Positions 1 to 7,230 of a stretch of 7,926 nt of DNA are shown here, piece after piece. The notes beneath the pieces are model-generated. The model was not told the origin of the DNA and searched no databases. It saw only the letters and a program-made list of their open reading frames with translations. Source of the DNA: Armatimonadaceae bacterium (GTDB lineage: Bacteria; Armatimonadota; Armatimonadia; Armatimonadales; Armatimonadaceae); assembly GCA_030446525.1 (NCBI GenBank), contig JAUJNC010000183.1, forward strand, positions 1 through 7,926. Direction: 5' to 3'. The translations under genes were made by a program, and so were the position numbers. Each line of letters opens with the position of its first letter. The first letter of the stretch is position 1.

Positions 1-138
1 ACTAAGTTGCCATTGTTCATCAACAAATATCAATAAGAATTATGACCGGACCTCATTTAGACGCAAAGGCTGCGGCGTAACACACCTCAGCAGAGGGGTT
101 TACCGCACCTAATCTGAATCCAAGTGCGCGGAGCACGT
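1..138. other. AT-rich non-coding left edge
   Basis: No gene is supported here. The first 60 bases are about one third G+C, far below the rest of the window. This lies downstream of the last chromate transporter gene, so a terminator would be expected. Only weak hairpins are visible: a 5-bp stem at 13-17/22-26 and a 4-bp stem at 85-88/93-96, neither followed by a clear T-run on the minus strand. The drop in GC may mark an intergenic spacer or the edge of an inserted block; the window ends before this can be decided. Confidence 0.6.
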
Positions 139-645
139 CTAGGCGAAGAGGACCCCGACGAGTCCCGCCAGGGCCAGTATGGCGATCACGGGTACGCGCC
201 GCACGGCGCCGAGGAGGAGGCTCGCCACGGCGATCAGCAGGCTGAGGTTGTCCCGGCCCGCGCCGGAAAGCAGGCCGGCCAGGACGACGACGAAGATTCC
301 GACCACGGCAAGGCTCAGCCCGCGCATGAAGCCCTCGATGGCCGGGTGATCCTGCACGCGCCGGTACAGCCGGTCCACCGCGAGCACCAGGAGCGGGGGC
401 AGGCTGAGGGCGATCAGGGCCAGCAGGGCGCCGCGCGGCCCGTCCACGAAATACCCCAGACTGATCACCCACAGGCCGTTCGGCCCCGGCGTCACCTGCC
501 CCAGCGCCAGCGACTGGGCGAACTGCCGCTCGGTCGCCCAGCCGCGGCCGAGCAGATCGTCGTGCAGGATCGGCAGGTTGCCCATGCCGCCTGTGGAAAA
601 CAAGGAGGCCTTCAGCAGCAGCCCGAAGAGGATCAGCGGGTTCAT
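139..645 (-). CDS. Chromate transporter, short ChrA half (second subunit)
   Basis: Membrane protein of 168 residues of the CHR (ChrA) family, the C-terminal-type partner of a two-gene short-chain pair. Family members export chromate from the cytoplasm; the substrate here is inferred from family only. Visible family features are a glycine-rich F-S-T-G-G-M-G-N-L-P segment at residues 16-25, the L-G-Q-V-T-P-G-P-N-G-L-W-V motif at about 48-60, and hydrophobic segments at roughly 53-66, 72-90, 108-128 and 133-167. Its length fits a single CHR domain (full ChrA is about 400 residues with two). The ATG overlaps the stop of the preceding transporter gene by four bases (ATGA, 645-642), which implies translational coupling and joint assembly. 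There is no strong ribosome-binding site of its own. It ends with TAG at 139-141. Confidence 0.93.
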   Translation of the reverse strand: MNPLILFGLLLKASLFSTGGMGNLPILHDDLLGRGWATERQFAQSLALGQVTPGPNGLWVISLGYFVDGPRGALLALIALSLPPLLVLAVDRLYRRVQDHPAIEGFMRGLSLAVVGIFVVVLAGLLSGAGRDNLSLLIAVASLLLGAVRRVPVIAILALAGLVGVLFA

Positions 646-1283
646 CGGGCCGCCCCGCCCTTAGCGGCGCGCGCGGCGTGCCGCCGCCAGTGCGCCGCGG
701 CGCCCGCCACACCCGAGGCGCACAAGATCAGGAGCACGGGCACGTGCGCCCAGGCGGCGAGCCCGGCGCCCGCCAATAGGGCGGCGCTGAGCAGCAGGCT
801 GGCCGGCCCTTCGCGGCGGCTGTCGGCGAGCAGGGGGCGGGCCATCTGCAGCGCCGTCAGCAGCCCCAGCCCCACCGCGGCGGGGATGACGCCGCGCAGG
901 GCGGCCTGCACCCCTTCCAGGTGGTGGATGCGCACGAAGAACGCCGTGAAAAGGACGGCGATCGCCGCGCTGGGCAGGAGCAGACCCAGCGGCGCCAGGG
1001 CGACCCCCTTGGCGCCCGCCAGCCGCCGCCCGATGAGGATGGCCAGGGCGACCAGGTTGATGCCTGGGCTGATGTGGCACAGCGCCAGGTCGCGCGTGAA
1101 CTGCGCCTCGGAAACCCAGCCGTACCGGTCGACCACCGCCCGCCGGATCAGCGTGAGCGTCACGGCGCCGCCGCCGAAGGACTGCGCGCCCAGCAAAAGC
1201 CAGACCCGCAGCACGAGCCACGGCGACGGAGCGGGGCGGGAACCGGCAAGGCCCACCGGCCGGGGCCCGGGATCGGATGACAT
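642..1283 (-). CDS. Chromate transporter, short ChrA half (first subunit)
   Basis: Membrane protein of 213 residues, one CHR domain, expected to pair with the product of the overlapping downstream gene in chromate efflux. Family marks include S-F-G-G-G at residues 35-39 followed by a conserved Arg-rich/Trp stretch (R-R-A-V-V-D-R-Y-G-W), then L-A-L-C-H-I-S-P-G-I-N-L-V-A-L at about 66-80 and L-L-L-P-S at 101-105. Hydrophobic segments lie at about 23-40, 76-86, 95-116, 128-147 and 161-186. The frame stays open upstream to an ATG at 1382, but I chose 1283 because GGGAAAGG (1300-1293) sits nine bases ahead of it and the extra 33 residues are charged and unlike the family. A proline-rich cytosolic N-tail of about 20 residues precedes the first membrane segment. 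The start and its ribosome-binding site fall inside a predicted hairpin (1282-1303). No chrB-type regulator is visible. Confidence 0.92.
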   Translation of the reverse strand: MSSDPGPRPVGLAGSRPAPSPWLVLRVWLLLGAQSFGGGAVTLTLIRRAVVDRYGWVSEAQFTRDLALCHISPGINLVALAILIGRRLAGAKGVALAPLGLLLPSAAIAVLFTAFFVRIHHLEGVQAALRGVIPAAVGLGLLTALQMARPLLADSRREGPASLLLSAALLAGAGLAAWAHVPVLLILCASGVAGAAAHWRRHAARAAKGGAAR

Positions 1284-1303
1284 AGGGCAAAACCTTTCCC
1301 TAT
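1282..1303 (-). promoter_or_regulatory. Hairpin enclosing RBS and start of the first transporter gene
   Basis: On the minus strand ATAGGG (1303-1298) pairs with CCCTAT (1287-1282). The stem can continue with AAA against TTT after one bulged G, leaving a 3-base GGT loop. The paired region contains most of the purine-rich ribosome-binding site and the first two bases of the ATG at 1283-1281. As RNA this would compete with ribosome access, so translation may be conditional. The pairing is read directly from the sequence; the regulatory role is inference. Confidence 0.4.
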
Positions 1304-1318
1304 CCTGTTTCTCACAGG
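1304..1318 (-). promoter_or_regulatory. Inverted repeat just upstream of the RBS hairpin
   Basis: A perfect 5-bp inverted repeat, CCTGT-GAGAA-ACAGG on the minus strand, abuts the start-site hairpin with no base between them. It could be a small operator or a second leader stem ahead of the chromate transporter genes. The arms are short, so chance is not excluded. Confidence 0.3.
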
Positions 1319-1367
1319 CGCGCCGCAATCCTTCGTGGCCGCGGGGGCATGGGTGCGTTTCGCGGCT

Positions 1368-1385
1368 CGGGTGGCCGACCACCCG
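1368..1385 (-). terminator. GC-rich hairpin after the 859-residue gene
   Basis: A perfect 7-bp stem, CGGGTGG/CCACCCG with a 4-base loop, begins 22 bases past the TAG stop at 1408-1410. It is not followed by a T-run on the minus strand, so it is not a canonical rho-independent terminator. It may instead attenuate read-through or protect the 3' end of the gnd-zwf operon message. Confidence 0.3.
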
Positions 1386-1407
1386 CCCGGCCGGCCGCGC
1401 TCCCGGG

Positions 1408-3987
1408 CTATGCCCGCCTCAGATTGCCCGGATGGGGAAACACACTTCTCTCCAGCAATGGCAACGCCTGCTCCGTCGACATCTCGCTCAGGTCCAGGAC
1501 GAGGCCGTCCCAGTCCTTCATCGGGCGCAGCAGACTGGCTGCGATGGCACGGGAGCCGCGGGGGCGGTTGTGGTAACGGGGATGGTCGGGTTTCGGGTCA
1601 CCCCGGTAGGTGTGGTTATGCAGGATGCATCTTCCCTGCGCGCGGGCCATGAGATCAACGCTGTACGACCCGCGCGCGGGCCACCGCGTGCGCGGCAGAC
1701 GGTCGCCCTGGTCCCAGGAGGAGTACCAGGCGACGGGCGACGAGGCCTGAACAAACAGGGGGAGCTCCGGGTTCGCCGCCCGGATGGCGGCGAACAGGTC
1801 GGCCCGCAGGCCGGCGGCCATCTCGAAGCGGGCGGCGTGCCATGCGGCACGCATCTCTTTGGCGACGGTGTATTCGACATACTCGCCGTCGGCCTTGCGG
1901 TAAACCCGGCCGCGGTTGCTGTCGGGGAAGAACGGCGGATTGACATCGGTGTCCAGGGAGCCGCGGGCGGCGAGCAGGTCGATGGGGTCGGCGCCGTGCT
2001 CGCGGAGGAAGCTCAGGCGGTTTTCCAGCGAATAGCCCCAGTCGCCGCTGTCGGTGCGTTCCCCGCGGTTGTCCTCTTCCCGCTCGTCGTAGCCCCTCGC
2101 GGCAGCGTCGCGCACGACGAGCCCCGCCAGACCCGGCGTGGCGGCAAGCTCCACGAGGCGCCGTTCAAGCGCGGCGGCCGTTTCCCGCGTTTCGGGGCGA
2201 AGCCAGTCCCCGTAGTTGTCAAAAACGCCGGCCAGCCACGGCTGGGAGCGCACGGACGGGGCGCGGCGCGCGGCGTAGGCGCTGCCCGTCTCCCCCAGGA
2301 TGTTGATGTCGAGCGGTCCGGTGCCGGCGGGGCCGCGGTGGGTCGCCTGGCGCAGGAGCCGGACGACCGCCAGGACCGGCAGATGCGCCGCCTGGCCCGC
2401 CGCGATGGCCGCCGACAAAACGTCGTCGCCGCTCTCGGACGCGGTGGGCACGCTCACCCAGAGCTGCGTCAGTCCGCACCGCCTGGCCTCGGTGGCGGCG
2501 CGCGCCGCTTCGTCCGGGGTCCGGGGGGCGACGAGGAGTGCGCGGGTCTTGCCGTCGGCGGGCAGGGCGAGGGGGCCGGCCGGTCCGGGCGGGGCGGGCT
2601 GATCGATCCGCGCATAGTTCGAGGCGAGGTTTTTGAGGAACCCCTGCCAGGAGCCGGCCTCGTGGGCGCCTTCTTCCAGCACCGCGCCGTCCACGCCGGG
2701 CACGAGGTAGTACAGGCGCAGATCATCCATGAGTCTGGCCCGGTCCGGGTCCACGCTTCGGCCCCGCTCGCCCACTCGTGACAGCCAGTCACGCACGAAC
2801 GCCTGCGCCGGGGGCGGCATCGCCGTGACCGGCATCTCGCGCCCCAGGGGGTGTGGCGCACCCGTCGCCCCCGATCGCTCCGGCGGGAGGGTGAGCGGGT
2901 CGGCGGGGGCGAAGGCGAGGCGCTCGAAAGGCCGCGCGTCTTTGATGCGCTTCCAAAGGGCCGATTCCCGCCCCTCCTGTTCGGCTTTGGCGTTCGCGGC
3001 CCAGTCACTCCGCAGGGCATGCCGCGCGCCGATGCCTTCCAAGTCGTCGGTCAGCACGTAGGCAGGCCCGAGCTTGCGGAAGGCGCCCGTGACGGCGAGG
3101 CTGAGCGCCTTCAGGACGTCGCCCGCGCGGGCCTGATCGCCGCGCACCCAGACGGGCAGAAGGGCGACGCGCCGGTCGGCATGGATTTCCAGGCCGGCGG
3201 CCTCCGCCGCCCGCGCAACGAGATCGCCCGCGGTCGCCGCGCCGTTCAGCCCGATCGGCGCGGAAAGCTCGGGCGCGTCAAAGGCGAGGTGGCCGGGTTT
3301 GGGGCGGCTCCGGACTGTTCGCCGAAGCGCCCTGCCGAAGGCGTCCGGCGGCGACCTATCTTCATACCCGGCGCGGGCCACTTCGAAGAACTCGGCTCCT
3401 TCGGGCTGCGGGTATAGAGACCGGACCAGAAGGTTCGACATCTCGTCGTCCTTGCCCGGCAGGAGCAGGTCGGCGGCGCGGCGGAGACGCATCCGCACCG
3501 CGCCGGGATCGACGGTTACCGGCTCTTCCTCGGGTATCTTGCGCAGCCAGCCGTCACTTTTGCGCACCCTGGCCACCCGGAACGGGTCGGGCAGAAAGGC
3601 GAGAAAAAGAGGCCGCTGCTCGGGGGTAAGGTCGCCCATCCCCAGGCCCTCGGCGCCGCCGAGTTTAGACCACTGCCCGGCGTCGAGCGAGCCCAGCAGA
3701 TGCAGCAGCCTTTTGTCGCGGCCCAGGCCGGCGCGGAAGTCCGGCCTGCCGGGGCGGGTGTTCAGGACGACCATCGTCCGGGGGGCGAGCGCCGTCAGGG
3801 TTTCAAGCGAAACGACCTTGCGGTCGAAATGGCGCGCGACGGCGCGCAGGGCGAGACCGCCCGGAGGGCGCGGCGGCAGCGGCTCGGCCGCGGCAGGCTC
3901 CGTGTTCCCGGGATCCACCGCGATCAGGGGGCCGCGCCGCGACGGATCCCAAGACACGCGCTCGAGGACGGCGTCCAGCATGCGCAT
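1408..3987 (-). CDS. Large protein, STN-like segment plus GHL10-like TIM barrel
   Basis: Protein of 859 residues with no confident family assignment. Residues about 235-315 have the helix-strand pattern of a secretin/TonB short N-terminal (STN-like) domain: D-L-V-A-R-A-A-E-A-A-G-L-E-I, then a hydrophobic strand, then Y-V-L-T-D. Residues about 481-845 alternate strands and helices like a TIM barrel and recall the family-10 glycosyl-hydrolase-like group: R-A-L-L-V-A-P at 482-488, Q-L-W-V-S-V at 508-513, P-V-L-A-V-V at 537-542, G-L-V-V-R-D at 622-627, E-N-R-L-S-F-L-R-E-H-G near 655-665, L-F-V-Q-A-S near 744-749 and a final D-W-D-G-L-V-L-D-L-S-E at 825-835. Acidic residues at 634-639 and 832-835 are catalytic candidates, but this is inference. 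Residues 1-230 are unassigned. No signal peptide or membrane segment is visible. The start has no good ribosome-binding site and lies 7 bp after the CBS gene, so coupling is likely; an in-frame TGA at 4125-4123 limits any extension. ATG at 3981 is an alternative. Confidence 0.8.
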   Translation of the reverse strand: MRMLDAVLERVSWDPSRRGPLIAVDPGNTEPAAAEPLPPRPPGGLALRAVARHFDRKVVSLETLTALAPRTMVVLNTRPGRPDFRAGLGRDKRLLHLLGSLDAGQWSKLGGAEGLGMGDLTPEQRPLFLAFLPDPFRVARVRKSDGWLRKIPEEEPVTVDPGAVRMRLRRAADLLLPGKDDEMSNLLVRSLYPQPEGAEFFEVARAGYEDRSPPDAFGRALRRTVRSRPKPGHLAFDAPELSAPIGLNGAATAGDLVARAAEAAGLEIHADRRVALLPVWVRGDQARAGDVLKALSLAVTGAFRKLGPAYVLTDDLEGIGARHALRSDWAANAKAEQEGRESALWKRIKDARPFERLAFAPADPLTLPPERSGATGAPHPLGREMPVTAMPPPAQAFVRDWLSRVGERGRSVDPDRARLMDDLRLYYLVPGVDGAVLEEGAHEAGSWQGFLKNLASNYARIDQPAPPGPAGPLALPADGKTRALLVAPRTPDEAARAATEARRCGLTQLWVSVPTASESGDDVLSAAIAAGQAAHLPVLAVVRLLRQATHRGPAGTGPLDINILGETGSAYAARRAPSVRSQPWLAGVFDNYGDWLRPETRETAAALERRLVELAATPGLAGLVVRDAAARGYDEREEDNRGERTDSGDWGYSLENRLSFLREHGADPIDLLAARGSLDTDVNPPFFPDSNRGRVYRKADGEYVEYTVAKEMRAAWHAARFEMAAGLRADLFAAIRAANPELPLFVQASSPVAWYSSWDQGDRLPRTRWPARGSYSVDLMARAQGRCILHNHTYRGDPKPDHPRYHNRPRGSRAIAASLLRPMKDWDGLVLDLSEMSTEQALPLLERSVFPHPGNLRRA

Positions 3988-3994
3988 CAGAAGG

Positions 3995-4519
3995 TCAGGG
4001 AGTCGTCTGCGTGCCGTCCCCGCCCTTCGAGGCCGCCAGCGCGAGCGCGCCGGCCAACACGCCCACGGCGAGCAGGCCGGCGATCCAGCCCCGACCCGAG
4101 CCGCTCGGCTCGGAGACCCCCTTCAGCGCCTCCGCCGTCACCTTCCGGCTCGCGCCGCCTACCGCCAGGTCGCCCAGCGAGACCACCCCGACCAGGTTCT
4201 TGGCACGGTCCAGCACCACGAGCCGGCGGATCTGGTGCTCTTCCATGATCCGGGCCGCCTCGCGCACGTCCTGGTTGGCGAAGCAGTAGACGGCGCCCTG
4301 GGTCATCACCTCGTCGATGCGGGTCGTGTTCGGGTCCCGCCCCTCGGCGATCGCCCGCACCGTGATGTCGCGGTCCGTGACCATCCCGAGCAGCCGCCTG
4401 CCGTCGCTCACCGGCAGCGGGCCGACGTCGAGAACCGTCATCTTCTGGGCCGCTTCCCGGAGCGTCGCGTCGGGCGCGATCACCTCGATGTCGCGCGTCA
4501 TCACATCGCTGACTTTCAT
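3995..4519 (-). CDS. Two-CBS-domain protein with C-terminal membrane anchor
   Basis: Protein of 174 residues. A tandem CBS pair forms a Bateman module: the first at about residues 5-58 (V-S-D-V-M-T-R-D opening, G-M-V-T-D-R-D-I near 45-52) and the second at about 66-120 (T-R-I-D-E-V-M-T opening, L-V-G-V-V-S-L-G-D-L-A near 109-119). This arrangement is like Hrp1/YhcV-type stand-alone CBS proteins, which often bind adenine nucleotides; the ligand here is unknown. After a Ser/Gly linker a hydrophobic segment at about 144-163 should anchor the C-terminus in the membrane, followed by a short polar tail. I start at ATG 4519 because AAGGAGGA (4535-4528) is eight bases away. A TTG at 4525 would add only two residues and sits too close to that site. 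It lies 30 bp after zwf and 7 bp before the 859-residue gene, and may tune enzyme or membrane activity by energy state (inference). Confidence 0.92.
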   Translation of the reverse strand: MKVSDVMTRDIEVIAPDATLREAAQKMTVLDVGPLPVSDGRRLLGMVTDRDITVRAIAEGRDPNTTRIDEVMTQGAVYCFANQDVREAARIMEEHQIRRLVVLDRAKNLVGVVSLGDLAVGGASRKVTAEALKGVSEPSGSGRGWIAGLLAVGVLAGALALAASKGGDGTQTTP

Positions 4520-4527
4520 GAACAACG

Positions 4528-4535
4528 TCCTCCTT
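4528..4535 (-). promoter_or_regulatory. Strong ribosome-binding site deciding the CBS gene start
   Basis: AAGGAGGA on the minus strand is a near-perfect Shine-Dalgarno sequence. It is eight bases from ATG 4519 but only two from the TTG at 4525, so it selects the ATG. It is the strongest ribosome-binding site within the operon, suggesting the CBS protein is translated efficiently and independently of zwf. Confidence 0.75.
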
Positions 4536-4549
4536 GTCCTGCGATCAGT

Positions 4550-6022
<1,473 letters not shown>

Positions 6023-6025
6023 GAC

Positions 6026-6988
6026 TTACAGGTCCTTTTCTCCGCCCGAGGGGACCGATCCCGGGTCGACCGCCTCCTGGATGGCGGCCGTAACGGCGTG
6101 CCCGCCGAACTGGTTCCGCAGCGCGGCGATGGTCTTGGCCCCGTAGGAGTCCTCCTGCCGCGAGCGGAAGCGCATCTGCAGCGAGAGCGTGATCACGGGC
6201 GTGGGCACGGCGCGCTCGATCGACTCCTGGACGGTCCAGCGCCCCTCGCCCGAGTCCTGGACGTAGCCGCGGATGTGCTCGAACTCCTGCCCCTCGGCGA
6301 ACGCCCGCTCCGCCAGCTCCAGCAGCCAGGAGCGGACCACGCTGCCCTGGTTCCACAGGTGAGACAGCCGGCCCAGGTCGAACCTATACTCGGTGGCGGC
6401 GTGCAGGAGCTCGAAGCCCTCGGCGTAGGCCTGGAGCATGCCGTACTCGATGCCGTTGTGGACCATCTTGGCGAAGTGCCCTGCGCCGCCGCTGCCGGCG
6501 TGCAGGTAGCCGTCCGGCGGCGCCAAATCCCGCAGGATCGGTTCGACGTGCGCGAACGCTTCGGCCGGGCCGCCCACCATCAGGCAATAGCCGTTCTGCA
6601 GCCCCCAGACGCCGCCCGACGTGCCGCAGTCCAGGAAAAGGAGGCCGCGCGCGGCCATCTCATTCCCGCGCCGTCGCGAGTCCTTGTAGTTGCTGTTGCC
6701 GCCGTCGATGATGATGTCCCCGGGCGACGCCACCTCGGCGATCTGCTTGAGCACCGTTTCGGTGACGGCCCCGGCGGGCACCATGGCCCAGAAGATGCGC
6801 GGCGGCTGGGTGAAGGCCGCGGCCAGTCCCGCCACGGAATCGATAATCTCCGTGCCTTCGCTGAGCGTGACCTCCCGCGCCTCGGGCGTCAGGAACGGGT
6901 CGTAGCCCAGCACGCGATGCCCCGCCTTTTCCAGGCGCGTCGCCATGTTGCCGCCCATGCGCCCCAGTCCGATAAAGCCGATTTCCAT
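6026..6988 (-). CDS. gnd: 6-Phosphogluconate dehydrogenase, short NAD-type
   Basis: Converts 6-phosphogluconate to ribulose 5-phosphate and CO2. At 320 residues it belongs to the short GndA/YqeC class (about 300), not the 470-residue enzyme. The N-terminal Rossmann motif G-L-G-R-M-G is at residues 7-12. The second strand ends in G-Y-D (D30) where NADP-type enzymes carry Asn-Arg-Thr, which favours NAD+ (inference from family). Other signatures are I-D-G-G-N-S-N-Y-K-D-S at 94-104, C-G-T-S-G-G-V-W-G-L at 121-130, H-F-A-K-M-V-H-N-G-I-E-Y at 171-182 with catalytic candidates K174 and E181, and D-S-G-E-G-R-W at 245-251. Substrate-binding residues and the decarboxylase signature look complete. The ATG at 6988 is preceded at 5 bp by AGGGGGG (7000-6994). 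It is first in the operon, 3 bp ahead of zwf, and its leader carries several inverted repeats. Confidence 0.96.
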   Translation of the reverse strand: MEIGFIGLGRMGGNMATRLEKAGHRVLGYDPFLTPEAREVTLSEGTEIIDSVAGLAAAFTQPPRIFWAMVPAGAVTETVLKQIAEVASPGDIIIDGGNSNYKDSRRRGNEMAARGLLFLDCGTSGGVWGLQNGYCLMVGGPAEAFAHVEPILRDLAPPDGYLHAGSGGAGHFAKMVHNGIEYGMLQAYAEGFELLHAATEYRFDLGRLSHLWNQGSVVRSWLLELAERAFAEGQEFEHIRGYVQDSGEGRWTVQESIERAVPTPVITLSLQMRFRSRQEDSYGAKTIAALRNQFGGHAVTAAIQEAVDPGSVPSGGEKDL

Positions 6989-7010
6989 CCTGTCCCCCCT
7001 GCCCCCGAGG

Positions 7011-7029
7011 CCCTCGCTCCGAGCGAGGG
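7011..7029. promoter_or_regulatory. Palindrome just upstream of gnd
   Basis: A perfect 9-bp inverted repeat with a one-base centre, CCCTCGCTC-C-GAGCGAGGG, lies 22 bp before the gnd start codon and 10 bp before its ribosome-binding site. It could be a dimeric regulator site or a leader hairpin. Being an odd-length perfect palindrome in the only sizeable gap before the operon makes a role plausible, though nothing identifies the binding protein. Confidence 0.45.
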
Positions 7030-7066
7030 GGAGCTATCATGATCCACTTCTGCTCCGCGCCCAGGC

Positions 7067-7085
7067 GGGCCCGCCGTGCGGGCCC
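7067..7085. repeat. GC-rich inverted repeat in the gnd upstream region
   Basis: GGGCCCGC-CGT-GCGGGCCC is a perfect 8-bp stem with a 3-base loop. No T-run follows on either strand, so it is not a clear terminator. It sits one base away from another inverted repeat (7087-7100), and the pair could form leader structure or an operator region for gnd-zwf. Confidence 0.4.
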
Positions 7086-7086
7086 C

Positions 7087-7100
7087 TGACGCCCCCGTCA
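7087..7100. promoter_or_regulatory. TGACG-N4-CGTCA inverted repeat
   Basis: Perfect 5-bp arms separated by CCCC, the shape of a short dimeric operator. A weak -10-like TACACT (minus strand, 7113-7108) lies just upstream, without a convincing -35, which would place this repeat near a transcription start. The promoter is not firm enough to list separately. Confidence 0.3.
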
Positions 7101-7145
7101 CGTTCCCAGTGTACCCCAATTACCGGCAACTCCTCCACGCTGGCG

Positions 7146-7188
7146 AACAAAAAGGGCGGATGCCATGTTTCACCAGGCGCCGCCCTTT
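7146..7188 (-). terminator. Rho-independent terminator of wrbA
   Basis: On the minus strand a 9-bp stem, AAAGGGCGG (7188-7180) with CCGCCCTTT (7159-7151), encloses a 20-base loop and runs directly into TTTTTGTT (7153-7146). It begins 42 bp past the wrbA stop. This separates wrbA from the gnd-zwf operon and argues that gnd has its own promoter between about 7145 and 7001. Confidence 0.75.
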
Positions 7189-7194
7189 CGCTCC

Positions 7195-7214
7195 GCAAAA
7201 CCCGGCCGTTTTGC
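7195..7214 (-). repeat. Hairpin between the wrbA stop and its terminator
   Basis: GCAAAAC/GTTTTGC form a perfect 7-bp stem around a 6-base CCGGCC core, 16 bp past the wrbA stop. It is not followed by a T-run, so it is probably an auxiliary 3' stem ahead of the main terminator at 7188-7146. Its function is unknown. Confidence 0.35.
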
Positions 7215-7230
7215 GCCCCGCGCGGGCCGT

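Noticed and set aside
53..712. 219-codon minus-strand frame over the second transporter gene
   Set aside because: Arg/Pro/Ala-rich shadow of the transporter reading frame. The frame at 139-645 encodes the clear CHR-family motifs.
1284..1340. Promoter TTGCGG / GATAGG ahead of the chromate transporter genes
   Set aside because: The spacing can be made to fit (about 18 bp), but the -10 matches only three of six consensus positions, and the start codon would follow almost at once.
124..2781. 885-codon open frame on the plus strand
   Set aside because: It is antisense to both transporter genes and the 859-residue gene, low in complexity, and without family motifs or a supported start.
6889..7119. 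Small 76-residue minus-strand frame starting at TTG 7119 behind a GGAGGAG sequence (7136-7130)
   Set aside because: The ribosome-binding-like sequence is good, but the product overlaps gnd out of frame by about 100 bp, crosses three inverted repeats and looks like no known protein. A short leader peptide is not excluded.
7108..7136. Promoter for gnd with -10-like TACACT
   Set aside because: TACACT at 7113-7108 is acceptable, but nothing resembling a -35 lies 16-18 bp upstream; TTGCCG is only 10 bp away.
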